The notes under the pieces were generated by a model that saw nothing but the letters and a program-made list of their open reading frames with translations, was not told where the DNA came from and did no database searches. The position numbers were made by a program, and so were the translations under genes. Source: JAKBCQ01 sp021807585 (lineage in GTDB: Bacteria > Planctomycetota > Planctomycetia > Isosphaerales > Isosphaeraceae). Taken from it: a stretch of 16,316 nucleotides of DNA. Positions within the stretch are counted from its first letter, which is position 1; the number at the start of each line of letters is the position of its first letter. This document shows positions 1 through 6,140 of the stretch, one piece after another. Location of the stretch: NCBI GenBank assembly GCA_027325115.1, contig DAHWFG010000116.1, positions 1-16,316 on the forward strand. Reading direction: 5' to 3'.

Positions 1-115
1 AACACCTGAATATTGCCGCTCCCCTGTCGGCCAACGCCTCAAGAATTCGTCGATCACCCTCTTCCGAAGGTCGCAAATGAAGATTACCGCGATCTTCGGG
101 TAAGCACGCTCCCAT
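1..115 (-). CDS. Possible 5' fragment of a gene running off the left edge
   Basis: Reading leftward from an ATG at 113-115, the minus strand stays open to the window edge (38 codons). The predicted N-terminus contains NLHLRPSEEGDRRILEALAD, which looks like a plausible amphipathic helix, but no family is recognised. No Shine-Dalgarno-like sequence precedes the ATG. The AT-rich spacer with an inverted repeat immediately upstream (116 onward) would suit a divergent promoter region. Against it: two plus-strand frames are also open over much of this short stretch, so openness alone is weak evidence. Treat as tentative. Confidence 0.25.
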   Translation of the reverse strand, partial: MGACLPEDRGNLHLRPSEEGDRRILEALADRGAAIFRC

Positions 116-527
116 ACTTAAAATTCATTCATGATTTATGAATGAAAATTATGTATTGGATTAGAGGATCTTATCAAACCGTTCGTCGAAATCCGAATCC
201 TCAATCCTCGTCACGCGTGCAACATGCGCAATTACCCGAGCCGCCAACCCCCGAAAGAATTTAGAACACCGACGTCAGAGATAAACTATCAATAATAATA
301 TGATAATACAAATATTCTAGTTCGCACGCAATATATTTATCTATTTATATTTAATTCATAGTCTTTTCGGACATGGATTTGAGCGTGTAGAAACCTTACG
401 ATGAGTTTACTATCGCTATTTGCAGACGAGGGTTAAAGTGGAAGTCGTCGCGTTCCGAACGGCGATCGTCGCGCGGCGTATCCGGTCCAATCGTCAAAAA
501 GAAACTCTCGACGCGAGATCTGCGATC
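116..527. other. AT-rich intergenic spacer without a recognisable gene
   Basis: About 410 nt with no convincing coding frame. Apart from the inverted repeat at 124-146, it contains a strongly AT-rich block (about 286-360) of TAT/TTA-rich sequence, unlike the GC-rich coding DNA around it. A TTG-initiated extension of the downstream frame reaches back to 420, but its N-terminal 36 residues do not resemble the DUF4058 family, so I treat that stretch as leader. No clear -35/-10 pair could be assigned. Confidence 0.5.
124..146. repeat. Perfect inverted repeat, 9-bp arms, 5-nt spacer
   Basis: TTCATTCAT (124-132) and ATGAATGAA (138-146) are exact reverse complements around the spacer GATTT. The element is AT-rich and lies just upstream of the possible leftward gene fragment and about 380 nt upstream of the DUF4058 gene. 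Geometry fits a regulator operator or a weak hairpin; it lacks the GC-rich stem and T-run of an intrinsic terminator. The role is inferred only from position. Confidence 0.5.
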
Positions 528-1337
528 ATGGCGGGACCGTTTCCCGGAATGGACCCTTACATCGAGCTCCAGGCTGCATGGCCCGACTTTCATAACGCCT
601 TGATCGCCGAGATCCGCAATCAACTGGGAGCGAGCCTTCCCGAAGGTTATATCGCTCGGGTCGACGAGCGAATCGAAGTCGCAAACCGGTCGCAACAGTC
701 GCCTGATTCTTCTCATAAAGATGTGTTGGTTAAGCGTTTCGACAAGATCATCAAGAACCCCGAAGCCGCATCGTCCAAAACGCCCGCGGCGACACTCGAA
801 CCGAGGTTGATCGAGATCCTTGACCGCGATCCCGATGAACATAAAATCACTTGGGTTGAGATTCGTTCGATTCCAGACCTCGAACTCGTGACGACGGTCG
901 AGGTTCTTTCCCCAATCAATAAATATGGGCAAGGACGCCGCGCGTATTTGGAGAAGCGCGATCGGCTGCATGAGTCGCGGGTGAACCTCGTTGAGATCGA
1001 CCTGCTCCTCGAGGGCTCACCCCTTCCGATGAAAGAGCGGATCGAACCCGGCGTGTATTACGCGGTCGTAGCGCGAGGTGAACGGCTTCCAACGGCGGAA
1101 GTGTACGTGTGGACCGTTCGGGATCCCTTGCCTCGACTGCCGATTCCGCTTCGCGAGCCCGATCCCGATGTTTTGATCGATCTATCGGACGCGGCGACCC
1201 GCGTCTACGAATCGGGTCGCTACGCACGCACGCTTCGATACGTCACGCAGCTCCCTGAAACCACGACGCTCAACCCCGACGACCGCGCCTGGGTTGAGTC
1301 GCACGTCCGGCGGATATCGGAGCGCCAAGAGAGCTGA
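528..1337 (+). CDS. DUF4058 family protein
   Basis: A 269-residue protein of unknown function. The N-terminus FPGMDPYIE...WPDFHNALI is the hallmark of DUF4058, a family found in many copies in planctomycete and cyanobacterial genomes. The start at 528 is chosen because family members begin a few residues before the PFPGMDPY motif; the open frame extends upstream to a TTG at 420, but those residues are unrelated. Further family-like features are the mid-protein EVLSPINK segment (about residues 125-132), a strand-rich core, and a C-terminal segment with TTLNPDDRAWVE. There is no signal peptide or membrane segment, so it is probably cytoplasmic. It stands alone, with AT-rich spacers on both sides. 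Some authors have noted nuclease-like fold similarity in related DUFs; I do not see enough here to assign a reaction. Confidence 0.85.
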   Translation: MAGPFPGMDPYIELQAAWPDFHNALIAEIRNQLGASLPEGYIARVDERIEVANRSQQSPDSSHKDVLVKRFDKIIKNPEAASSKTPAATLEPRLIEILDRDPDEHKITWVEIRSIPDLELVTTVEVLSPINKYGQGRRAYLEKRDRLHESRVNLVEIDLLLEGSPLPMKERIEPGVYYAVVARGERLPTAEVYVWTVRDPLPRLPIPLREPDPDVLIDLSDAATRVYESGRYARTLRYVTQLPETTTLNPDDRAWVESHVRRISERQES

Positions 1338-1615
1338 AGCGTCGTATTTCGTCGATTGCATTACTATATAAACATTCTGAAGGTCGACTTAATTAACCTT
1401 TAAAAATTATCTCCATGATATTGTATGCGAATAAAAAATTTCTCTGCGATCGTTTAACGGAGCGCGGCGCGAGGCCGATCGACGATCGGCGATCGGTCGA
1501 CCGCGGAACTTAGGCTAGGCGCGGAACCGATTTTGGAGAGAATATCCGTCGAGATCATCTCTATTTCGCGGCGATCGATCGATCGTTCCGCCCAGGATGG
1601 GACGGGAGTCGGGCC
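1338..1615. other. Intergenic region: AT-rich part then CGATCG-dense leader
   Basis: The first 110 nt after the DUF4058 stop are AT-rich (TTAATTAA at about 1390), with no evident intrinsic terminator. The second part, 1441-1590, holds at least seven CGATCG palindromes (for example at 1447, 1476, 1483, 1490, and overlapping copies at 1572, 1576 and 1580). This makes the leader of the following glycosyltransferase highly self-complementary. No promoter can be assigned with confidence. Confidence 0.4.
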
Positions 1616-2539
1616 ATGGCGGGCCGAATCGAAGAGGATTTGCATCGGACGAGACCGACCCTCTCGGTCGTCGTCCCCGCGCACAACGAGGCTGAGAGCC
1701 TTCCGCGACTCGTCGACGAGATCGTCACGGCGCTTCTGCCGCTTTGCGGCGGATCGAGCGGGAATTCCGCTGATCGAAGCGAGCGAATCAATGTCGAGGA
1801 ACAAGTGGGGCGTGCATCCTCGAAGCAAGCGAGTCGGCCCCTTAAAAACGGCTTCGAGATTGTGATCGTCGACGACGGTTCGACCGACGCCACGCGAGGC
1901 GTTCTCCGCGAGCTCAATGTGGAATATCCCGAGCTTCGGTCGATCGTTCTGGATCGCAATATCGGGCAATCGGGGGCGCTTGTCACGGGTTTTAGAAAGG
2001 CGCGAGGCAAGTGGATCGCGACGATCGACGCCGACCTTCAGAACGATCCCGCGGATCTCCCCAAGCTTTGGAATGCGGTTGCGGGACGCGACGCGGCGCT
2101 CGGCGTTCGAGTGGACCGGCGCGATCCGGCGTCGAAGCGCTGGATCGGTCGAATCGCCAACCGTGTGCGGAATATCGTGCTGGGGCAGGCGATTCGCGAT
2201 ACGGGGTGCTCGCTTCGAATCATCAGGCGATCCGCGGCGATCAGGCTGCCGGCCTTCGACGGAATGCACCGATTCATCGGCCCTTTGCTGATCCGCGAAG
2301 GTCGCCGCGTCGTTCAAGCTCCCGTCGGTCATCGACCTAGAATCAACGGCAAAACACACTACAACATTTGGAATCGATCGATTCATGTGATCGTCGATCT
2401 GTTCGGCGTTTGGTGGCTTGGCCGGCGTGCGTTCAAGCAGGCGACGGGTCGGCTCGTTGGGGAAAACGAGTCGTTTCGAGGCGAGGATTTTGAGACGACG
2501 ACCGCGGGAACGCCGGGGGCGAAACGATGGATCGATTGA
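1616..2539 (+). CDS. Family 2 glycosyltransferase, dolichol-phosphate-mannose-synthase-like
   Basis: A 307-residue GT-A glycosyltransferase expected to move a sugar from a nucleotide donor onto a polyprenyl phosphate or another envelope acceptor. Visible motifs: SVVVPAHNE (17-25), the nucleotide-binding VDDGSTD (85-91), the metal-binding DAD (138-140) within TIDADLQNDP, the RDTGCSLRIIRR block (194-205) and the HRPRINGKTHYN block (239-250) typical of the DPM/ArnC-like subgroup. A hydrophobic stretch at 256-269 could anchor it to the membrane. About 30 extra polar residues (roughly 45-78) separate the NE motif from VDDGS, longer than usual. The ATG follows GGGAG at 1604-1608 with 7 nt spacing. 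It overlaps the next gene by 13 nt, so the two are co-translated. Acceptor and sugar cannot be told from sequence. Confidence 0.92.
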   Translation: MAGRIEEDLHRTRPTLSVVVPAHNEAESLPRLVDEIVTALLPLCGGSSGNSADRSERINVEEQVGRASSKQASRPLKNGFEIVIVDDGSTDATRGVLRELNVEYPELRSIVLDRNIGQSGALVTGFRKARGKWIATIDADLQNDPADLPKLWNAVAGRDAALGVRVDRRDPASKRWIGRIANRVRNIVLGQAIRDTGCSLRIIRRSAAIRLPAFDGMHRFIGPLLIREGRRVVQAPVGHRPRINGKTHYNIWNRSIHVIVDLFGVWWLGRRAFKQATGRLVGENESFRGEDFETTTAGTPGAKRWID

Positions 2540-2799
2540 GCTTGTGGTTGACGGTCGGGTTCGTCGGCCAAGGGCTTTTCATGGCGCGATTCGTGGCGCA
2601 ATGGATCGTTTCGGAACGACGCGGCGAGTCGGTCGTGCCGCCGATATTCTGGCGGTTGAGCCTCGCGGGTTCGGCGCTTATCCTCGCGTACGCGGTTTCG
2701 CGGAACGATCCCGTGATCGTCGCGGGGCAATCGCTGGGGTTCTTCGTGTACGCGCGCAATCTCGCGCTGTTGGGCAAGGCGAAAAACATCGATAAATAA
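2527..2799 (+). CDS. Small LAB_N (lipid-A-disaccharide synthase N-terminal domain) membrane protein
   Basis: A 90-residue inner-membrane protein with three predicted membrane segments (about 5-27, 37-58, 61-82). It carries the full LAB_N signature in order: VGFVGQGLFMARF, QWIVSE, SVVPPIFWRLS, YAVSRNDPV, GQSLGFFVYARNL. The domain is named for its occurrence in front of some LpxB proteins, but it is widespread as a stand-alone small protein, commonly directly after a DPM-like glycosyltransferase, as here. From memory it belongs to the PQ-loop/MtN3-like superfamily, which would suggest a transport or lipid-handling role. The start at 2527 lies inside the glycosyltransferase gene with GGGGGC just upstream, so translational coupling is likely. 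It probably helps flip or present a glycosylated polyprenyl lipid (inference). Confidence 0.9.
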   Translation: MDRLSLWLTVGFVGQGLFMARFVAQWIVSERRGESVVPPIFWRLSLAGSALILAYAVSRNDPVIVAGQSLGFFVYARNLALLGKAKNIDK

Positions 2800-2819
2800 A
2801 AGCAATTCAGTCCGCTTTT
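2798..2819. terminator. Weak bidirectional terminator-like hairpin between convergent genes
   Basis: AAAAGC (2798-2803) pairs with GCTTTT (2814-2819), followed by a further T. It starts at the stop codon of the LAB_N gene and faces the trpC stop from the other side. The stem is only 6 bp and AT-rich with a 10-nt loop, so this is a modest candidate. A second 7-bp pair, CAATTCA (2803-2809) with TGAATTG (2856-2862), frames the whole convergent spacer. Confidence 0.35.
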
Positions 2820-2862
2820 TGATAATCATTCATAGATTTGTGTGCATAACTGGTTTGAATTG

Positions 2863-3672
2863 TTAAGGATTTATCGAATCGGCGGATTCGTTGATTCCGA
2901 GCAAATCGAGCGTCGCTCGACCGATATCGGGGGCTCGCATGAGGGTTTCGCCGACCAGGATCGCGTCGACTCGCGCCTGTTCGAGTTTGAGAACATCGTT
3001 GCGGTTTTTGATTCCGCTTTCGGCGACGACGATGACGTCGTCTGGAATTTGATCGCGTAGTTTGAGGGCGAGGTCGAGATCGACGGTGAAGCGGGTGAGG
3101 TCTCGGTTGTTGATTCCCACGAGATCCGCGCCGGCGGCGAGGACGCGGGGGAGGTTGGCGTGGTCGTGGATTTCGACGAGCGCGCTCATGCCGAGCGATC
3201 GTGTTCGGTCGAGGAGGGTTTTGAGCGTTCGATCGTCGAGGATTTCGGCGATCAGCAGAACCGCGTCGGCGCCCGCCATCCGCGCCTCGACGACTTGATA
3301 TTCATCAATTAAAAAATCTTTGCGCAAAACGGGGACGACGATCGACGCGCGAACTCGCGCCAGATATGAGAGATGGCCCTGAAAGTATCGGACGTCGGTG
3401 AGCACGCTGACGCACGACGCCCCGTTCGCCTGATAGATCCGAGCGATTGCGACGGGGTCGAAATCGTTTCGGATCACACCGGCGGAGGGGCTTGCTTTTT
3501 TGACCTCGGCGATCAGGCGGATCGGTCCCGGTCCGGCGAGCGCGGCGCGGAAGTCGCGTGTCGGCGGGGCGTCGGCGGCCTGGGCCTCGAGTTCATCGAG
3601 CGGCATTCTCCGTCGCGATTCGGCGATCTCGCTCCGTTTCGTCGCGACGATTTGATCCAAAATATTCGTCAT
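2863..3672 (-). CDS. trpC: Indole-3-glycerol phosphate synthase
   Basis: Converts 1-(2-carboxyphenylamino)-1-deoxyribulose 5-phosphate to indole-3-glycerol phosphate in tryptophan synthesis. The 269-residue protein is a single full-length TIM barrel of normal family length, not fused to TrpF. All key blocks are present: AEVKKASPS (catalytic-type E56 and K58), LRKDF with K118, LVEIHD with E167, GINNRDL with N188, and AESGIK with E218/S219. The N-terminal ILDQIVATKRSEI helix is typical. It is monocistronic here: no other trp gene is adjacent, so the pathway genes are scattered, as is common in planctomycetes. It converges on the LAB_N gene and diverges from the SNase-like gene. No attenuator or leader peptide was seen upstream. 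Confidence 0.97.
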   Translation of the reverse strand: MTNILDQIVATKRSEIAESRRRMPLDELEAQAADAPPTRDFRAALAGPGPIRLIAEVKKASPSAGVIRNDFDPVAIARIYQANGASCVSVLTDVRYFQGHLSYLARVRASIVVPVLRKDFLIDEYQVVEARMAGADAVLLIAEILDDRTLKTLLDRTRSLGMSALVEIHDHANLPRVLAAGADLVGINNRDLTRFTVDLDLALKLRDQIPDDVIVVAESGIKNRNDVLKLEQARVDAILVGETLMRAPDIGRATLDLLGINESADSINP

Positions 3673-3844
3673 ATATCAATCTCAGTATGCCTGTGCGGTT
3701 TCGCCTGTTCGAGAGCGATCATACGAAAAGCCGCGGGGATCGTTCCAGGCGGGTTCGAGAGGCGTGTTACGGGGTTGGATTGAGCGTCGTCGTCGAGTCG
3801 AGCATTCGGGTCGATTCAATTCGAGAATCTTCTCGATCGAGCGA

Positions 3845-3874
3845 TTGACATGCTGGTGAAAACCCGAATACACT
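3845..3874 (+). promoter_or_regulatory. Sigma-70-type promoter for the SNase-like gene
   Basis: A perfect -35 TTGACA (3845-3850) is followed after 18 nt by TACACT (3869-3874), matching TATAAT at four positions including the key TA...T. Predicted transcription would begin near 3881, giving a leader of about 50 nt before the GTG at 3934. Its position also rules against the upstream ATG at 3850 as the translation start, because that codon overlaps the -35 box. Confidence 0.6.
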
Positions 3875-3933
3875 ATAAGATGAGGCGATGCGTGTTTGGT
3901 CGATCGGCCAAAAACGGGGAAGGGGGGGGCGTC

Positions 3934-5877
3934 GTGCGGTACATATCGAGGATTCTTCCGCGTGTGACCTATCTGCTTGTTCTGGGAGCATCGTTGGTCG
4001 TGGGGACGACCGGCGTTGGAGCCGCTCGCCAGGGCGCCCCCGCGAAAAACGCCGGCCCCGACGGCGCGTCACCCGCGTATTCGGTCGTTCACGTCGTCGA
4101 CGGCGATACCGTGATCTTGCGTGTCGACGGGCATACCAAATCGGTGCGACTGAGCGGGATCGACGCCGAGATCAAGCAAGGTGGCGCCGCGGCGTTGCGT
4201 CGGATGATCGAGGGACGGAAAGTTCAACTCGAATACGATCATGATCTTGGGGTCGATAAAGAATCGCGACCGTTCGTCAAACTTTTCAAGGCCGAGGACG
4301 GTACGTCGGTGAACACGGCGATCGCTCAGGCTGTGAACCAGAAGGCGCCCGCTCCCGCCGCCAAACAGGATAAGCCGAACGCGGTCGCGAAGCATCATAT
4401 GGCGAGGCCGCCGATCCGTCGGCAACGAATCAACGATCCGCTCAATCAAGATTTTCCGATCGCCGGTCAGCAGCAGGGGGGAATGAATAATCAAGGCATG
4501 ATGAATCAATTTGGTATGAACGGGTTTAATCAAGGGATGGGAATGCCGATGATGAACGGCGGCGTGGGCTGGCCGGGTGTGGGTATGAATCCGATGGGAA
4601 TGGGAATGGACATGGGAGGAATGGGAGGCCTTGGCATGGGGATGGGGGGCCTTGGCATGGCCGGTTTGGGAATGGGTTTCCCTGGTTTCGGTATGGGGCT
4701 GGGCGGATTGGGGGGGTTGGGTTTCGGCGGACTGGGTCTCGGCGGGTTAGGATTTGGGGGTATGGGTTTCGGCGGATTTGGCGGATTCGGCTTTCCTGGC
4801 GCCGTCGCGATCGCTCCGGGTGGATTTTTCGGCGGACTTGGCTTTGGAGGCGGACTTGGCTTTGGAGGCGGCCTTGGATATGGCAACGGCTTTGGATACG
4901 GCAACGGCTTTGGATATGGCAACGGCTACGGATATGGCTACAACGTTCAAACACAACCGAATCCCAATGGGCAAAATGCGTTGGGTCAATTCTTCGGCGC
5001 GGTTCAACAGGTGAACGCCGGAGGTTCGTTCTCCGGGGGATTAACCAATCAAACGCTCGTCCGTCAATACCCGTCGAATTACACGCTCAATCCGCTGGTG
5101 AATCCGCGCGCTCCGGTTAGCCCGAACGGTTTGGCGCAGGCGTCAAACGTGGCGATGAATCATGGGAACGCGGCGGCGAACCAGGCGGCGGCAAATCAGG
5201 CGACGGCGAACCAGGCGGCGGCGGGTTCGCATTCGCAGCGATTCAACGCGGGCGGGACGCATACGGGATACGTTCCTCCCGCATCGCACGCGAACGGGGC
5301 GGGGGGGGGTTCGGCGAATTCCTCCGGGCTTTATCCGCATAACGGTTTCCCTCAAGGGCTGCGAGGCGGGGGAATCTCGGATGGGGGAATGACGCGTACC
5401 GGTATGATCAACACTCCCAATCATGTGGGTACGACGACGAATAACGGCGGCAATCGGTCGGCTTTCGGCGGCGGCGCACTTTCCCGCGGCGGTTTCGGCT
5501 CGGCGGGCGGTTTCGGCCCTGGCGGCGGATTCCGCGGTTCGATACATCCCTTGGCGGGAGGGTTCCCTGTTCATGAACTTGCCGGGGGAGGGGGGATGGG
5601 GATGATGCATCCCGCTTCTCTGGCGGGGATGGGGATGATGCATCCGATGGCCGCGATGAACGGCGGGATGATGCACCCGATGAACTTTGGCGGGATGGGG
5701 ATGATGCATCCGATGGCCGCGATGAACGGCGGGATGGGGATGATGCATCCCGCGGCGTTCGGCGGGATGGGGATGATGCATCCGATGGCCGTCGGCGGCG
5801 TGGGGATGATGCACGGAGGCGTCGGCATTGGCGGAGGAGGAGGGGGCGGAATGGCTGGAGGACATGGCGGTCGATAA
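3934..5877 (+). CDS. Exported SNase-like domain protein with very long Gly/Met/His-rich tail
   Basis: A 647-residue secreted protein. I start at GTG 3934 because it follows a strong purine tract (GGGGAAGG, then eight G), sits about 50 nt after a good promoter, and opens a clean signal peptide (RYISRILPR, a hydrophobic core, then a cleavage-like GVGAA). Residues about 50-135 resemble a staphylococcal nuclease (SNase, OB-fold) domain: VVDGDTV, VRLSGID and an R at the usual second catalytic arginine position are kept, but the canonical TPE glutamate is shifted (DAEI) and the last part of the domain is missing, so catalysis is doubtful. After an Ala/Pro/Lys linker, residues about 170-647 are low-complexity: GMGMG and GLGFGG runs, GNGFGY hexapeptides, an Asn/Ala-rich patch, and seven MMH units near the end. 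It stands as a single gene. Likely a cell-surface or matrix protein; function unknown. Confidence 0.75.
   Translation: MRYISRILPRVTYLLVLGASLVVGTTGVGAARQGAPAKNAGPDGASPAYSVVHVVDGDTVILRVDGHTKSVRLSGIDAEIKQGGAAALRRMIEGRKVQLEYDHDLGVDKESRPFVKLFKAEDGTSVNTAIAQAVNQKAPAPAAKQDKPNAVAKHHMARPPIRRQRINDPLNQDFPIAGQQQGGMNNQGMMNQFGMNGFNQGMGMPMMNGGVGWPGVGMNPMGMGMDMGGMGGLGMGMGGLGMAGLGMGFPGFGMGLGGLGGLGFGGLGLGGLGFGGMGFGGFGGFGFPGAVAIAPGGFFGGLGFGGGLGFGGGLGYGNGFGYGNGFGYGNGYGYGYNVQTQPNPNGQNALGQFFGAVQQVNAGGSFSGGLTNQTLVRQYPSNYTLNPLVNPRAPVSPNGLAQASNVAMNHGNAAANQAAANQATANQAAAGSHSQRFNAGGTHTGYVPPASHANGAGGGSANSSGLYPHNGFPQGLRGGGISDGGMTRTGMINTPNHVGTTTNNGGNRSAFGGGALSRGGFGSAGGFGPGGGFRGSIHPLAGGFPVHELAGGGGMGMMHPASLAGMGMMHPMAAMNGGMMHPMNFGGMGMMHPMAAMNGGMGMMHPAAFGGMGMMHPMAVGGVGMMHGGVGIGGGGGGGMAGGHGGR
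4882..4935 (+). repeat. Three tandem 18-nt repeats encoding GNGFGY
   Basis: GGCAACGGCTTTGGATAC (4882-4899), a copy ending in T (4900-4917) and GGCAACGGCTACGGATAT (4918-4935) lie head to tail in frame, encoding GNGFGY, GNGFGY and GNGYGY. They form the Gly/aromatic part of the SNase-like protein tail. Near-identical codons point to recent duplication. Confidence 0.8.
5593..5820 (+). repeat. Met/His-rich coding repeat array (seven MMH units)
   Basis: Near the 3' end of the SNase-like gene the motif MGMMHP or a close variant occurs seven times in about 76 residues. At DNA level a 43-nt segment is duplicated exactly (5628-5670 and 5694-5736, offset 66 nt). The units share GGGGATGATGCATCC, which contains the palindrome GATGCATC. 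Such Met/His spacing could bind copper or another soft metal, but this is inference. Confidence 0.8.
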
Positions 5878-6000
5878 CGACCAGGTTTGCTTCGGCAAGT
5901 CGGACGTTCACGACCAAGTTTGCTTCGACGAGGTGGATGATAACGACCAGGTTCGCTTTGGCAAGGCGGTCGATAACGACCAGGTTCGCTTTGGATTGAA
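5873..6000 (+). repeat. 33-nt tandem repeat array, about four copies, spanning a stop codon
   Basis: Head-to-tail copies lie at 5873-5905, 5906-5938, 5939-5971 and 5972-6000 (the last incomplete). The shared core is GATAACGACCAGGTTCGCTT followed by TGGCAAGGCGGTC; copies 3 and 4 are nearly identical, copy 2 most diverged. The TAA that ends the SNase-like gene (5875-5877) is part of copy 1, and the same TAA recurs in frame in copies 3 and 4. There are no unique spacers, so it is not a CRISPR array. Confidence 0.85.
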
Positions 6001-6140
6001 AGAGAGTTCGCGATCCGCGAGGAACCGATTGGAGCGAATCACCGCTCGCGGCGATCGCGGCGCGATCCATCAAACATCGCACCGATTCGGCTCTCGATGA
6101 TCGTCGAAACGACGGCGGCATCCGAGCGAGCGATCAGCGA
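5878..6140. other. Convergent intergenic region with repeats and a possible hairpin
   Basis: Beyond the 33-nt repeats this spacer carries a long-loop hairpin, CCGCGAG (6015-6021) with CTCGCGG (6045-6051), with GATT/AATC pairing inside. It is not followed by a T-run on either strand. It could help end transcripts from the SNase-like gene (rightward) or from the alpha/beta hydrolase gene (leftward), but the evidence is positional only. A plus-strand frame through the repeats (5828-6100) encodes 11-residue units such as DNDQVRFGKAV; I do not call it a gene. Confidence 0.35.

Noticed and set aside
1454..2386. Long minus-strand open frame (310 codons) opposite the glycosyltransferase
   Set aside because: It is the antisense shadow of a clear GT2 gene in GC-rich DNA; its translation is Arg/Asp/Ser-rich with no recognisable domain.
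3850..3933. Upstream ATG codons (3850, 3880) as the start of the SNase-like gene
   Set aside because: 3850 overlaps the -35 box and 3880 falls at the predicted transcription start; the GTG at 3934 has the ribosome-binding purines and opens a proper signal peptide.
5143..5898. Minus-strand His/Pro-rich open frame (MHHPHP repeats)
   Set aside because: ATGATGCATC is nearly self-complementary, so the Met/His coding repeats automatically give a His-rich antisense frame.
5873..6000. CRISPR array
   Set aside because: The copies are directly adjacent with no spacers, only about four are present, and no cas gene is nearby.
5408..6121. Minus-strand open frame through the 33-nt repeats (repeated ANLVVI units)
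   Set aside because: It is mostly antisense to the Gly/Met tail, the regularity comes from the DNA repeats, and there is no start context or known domain.
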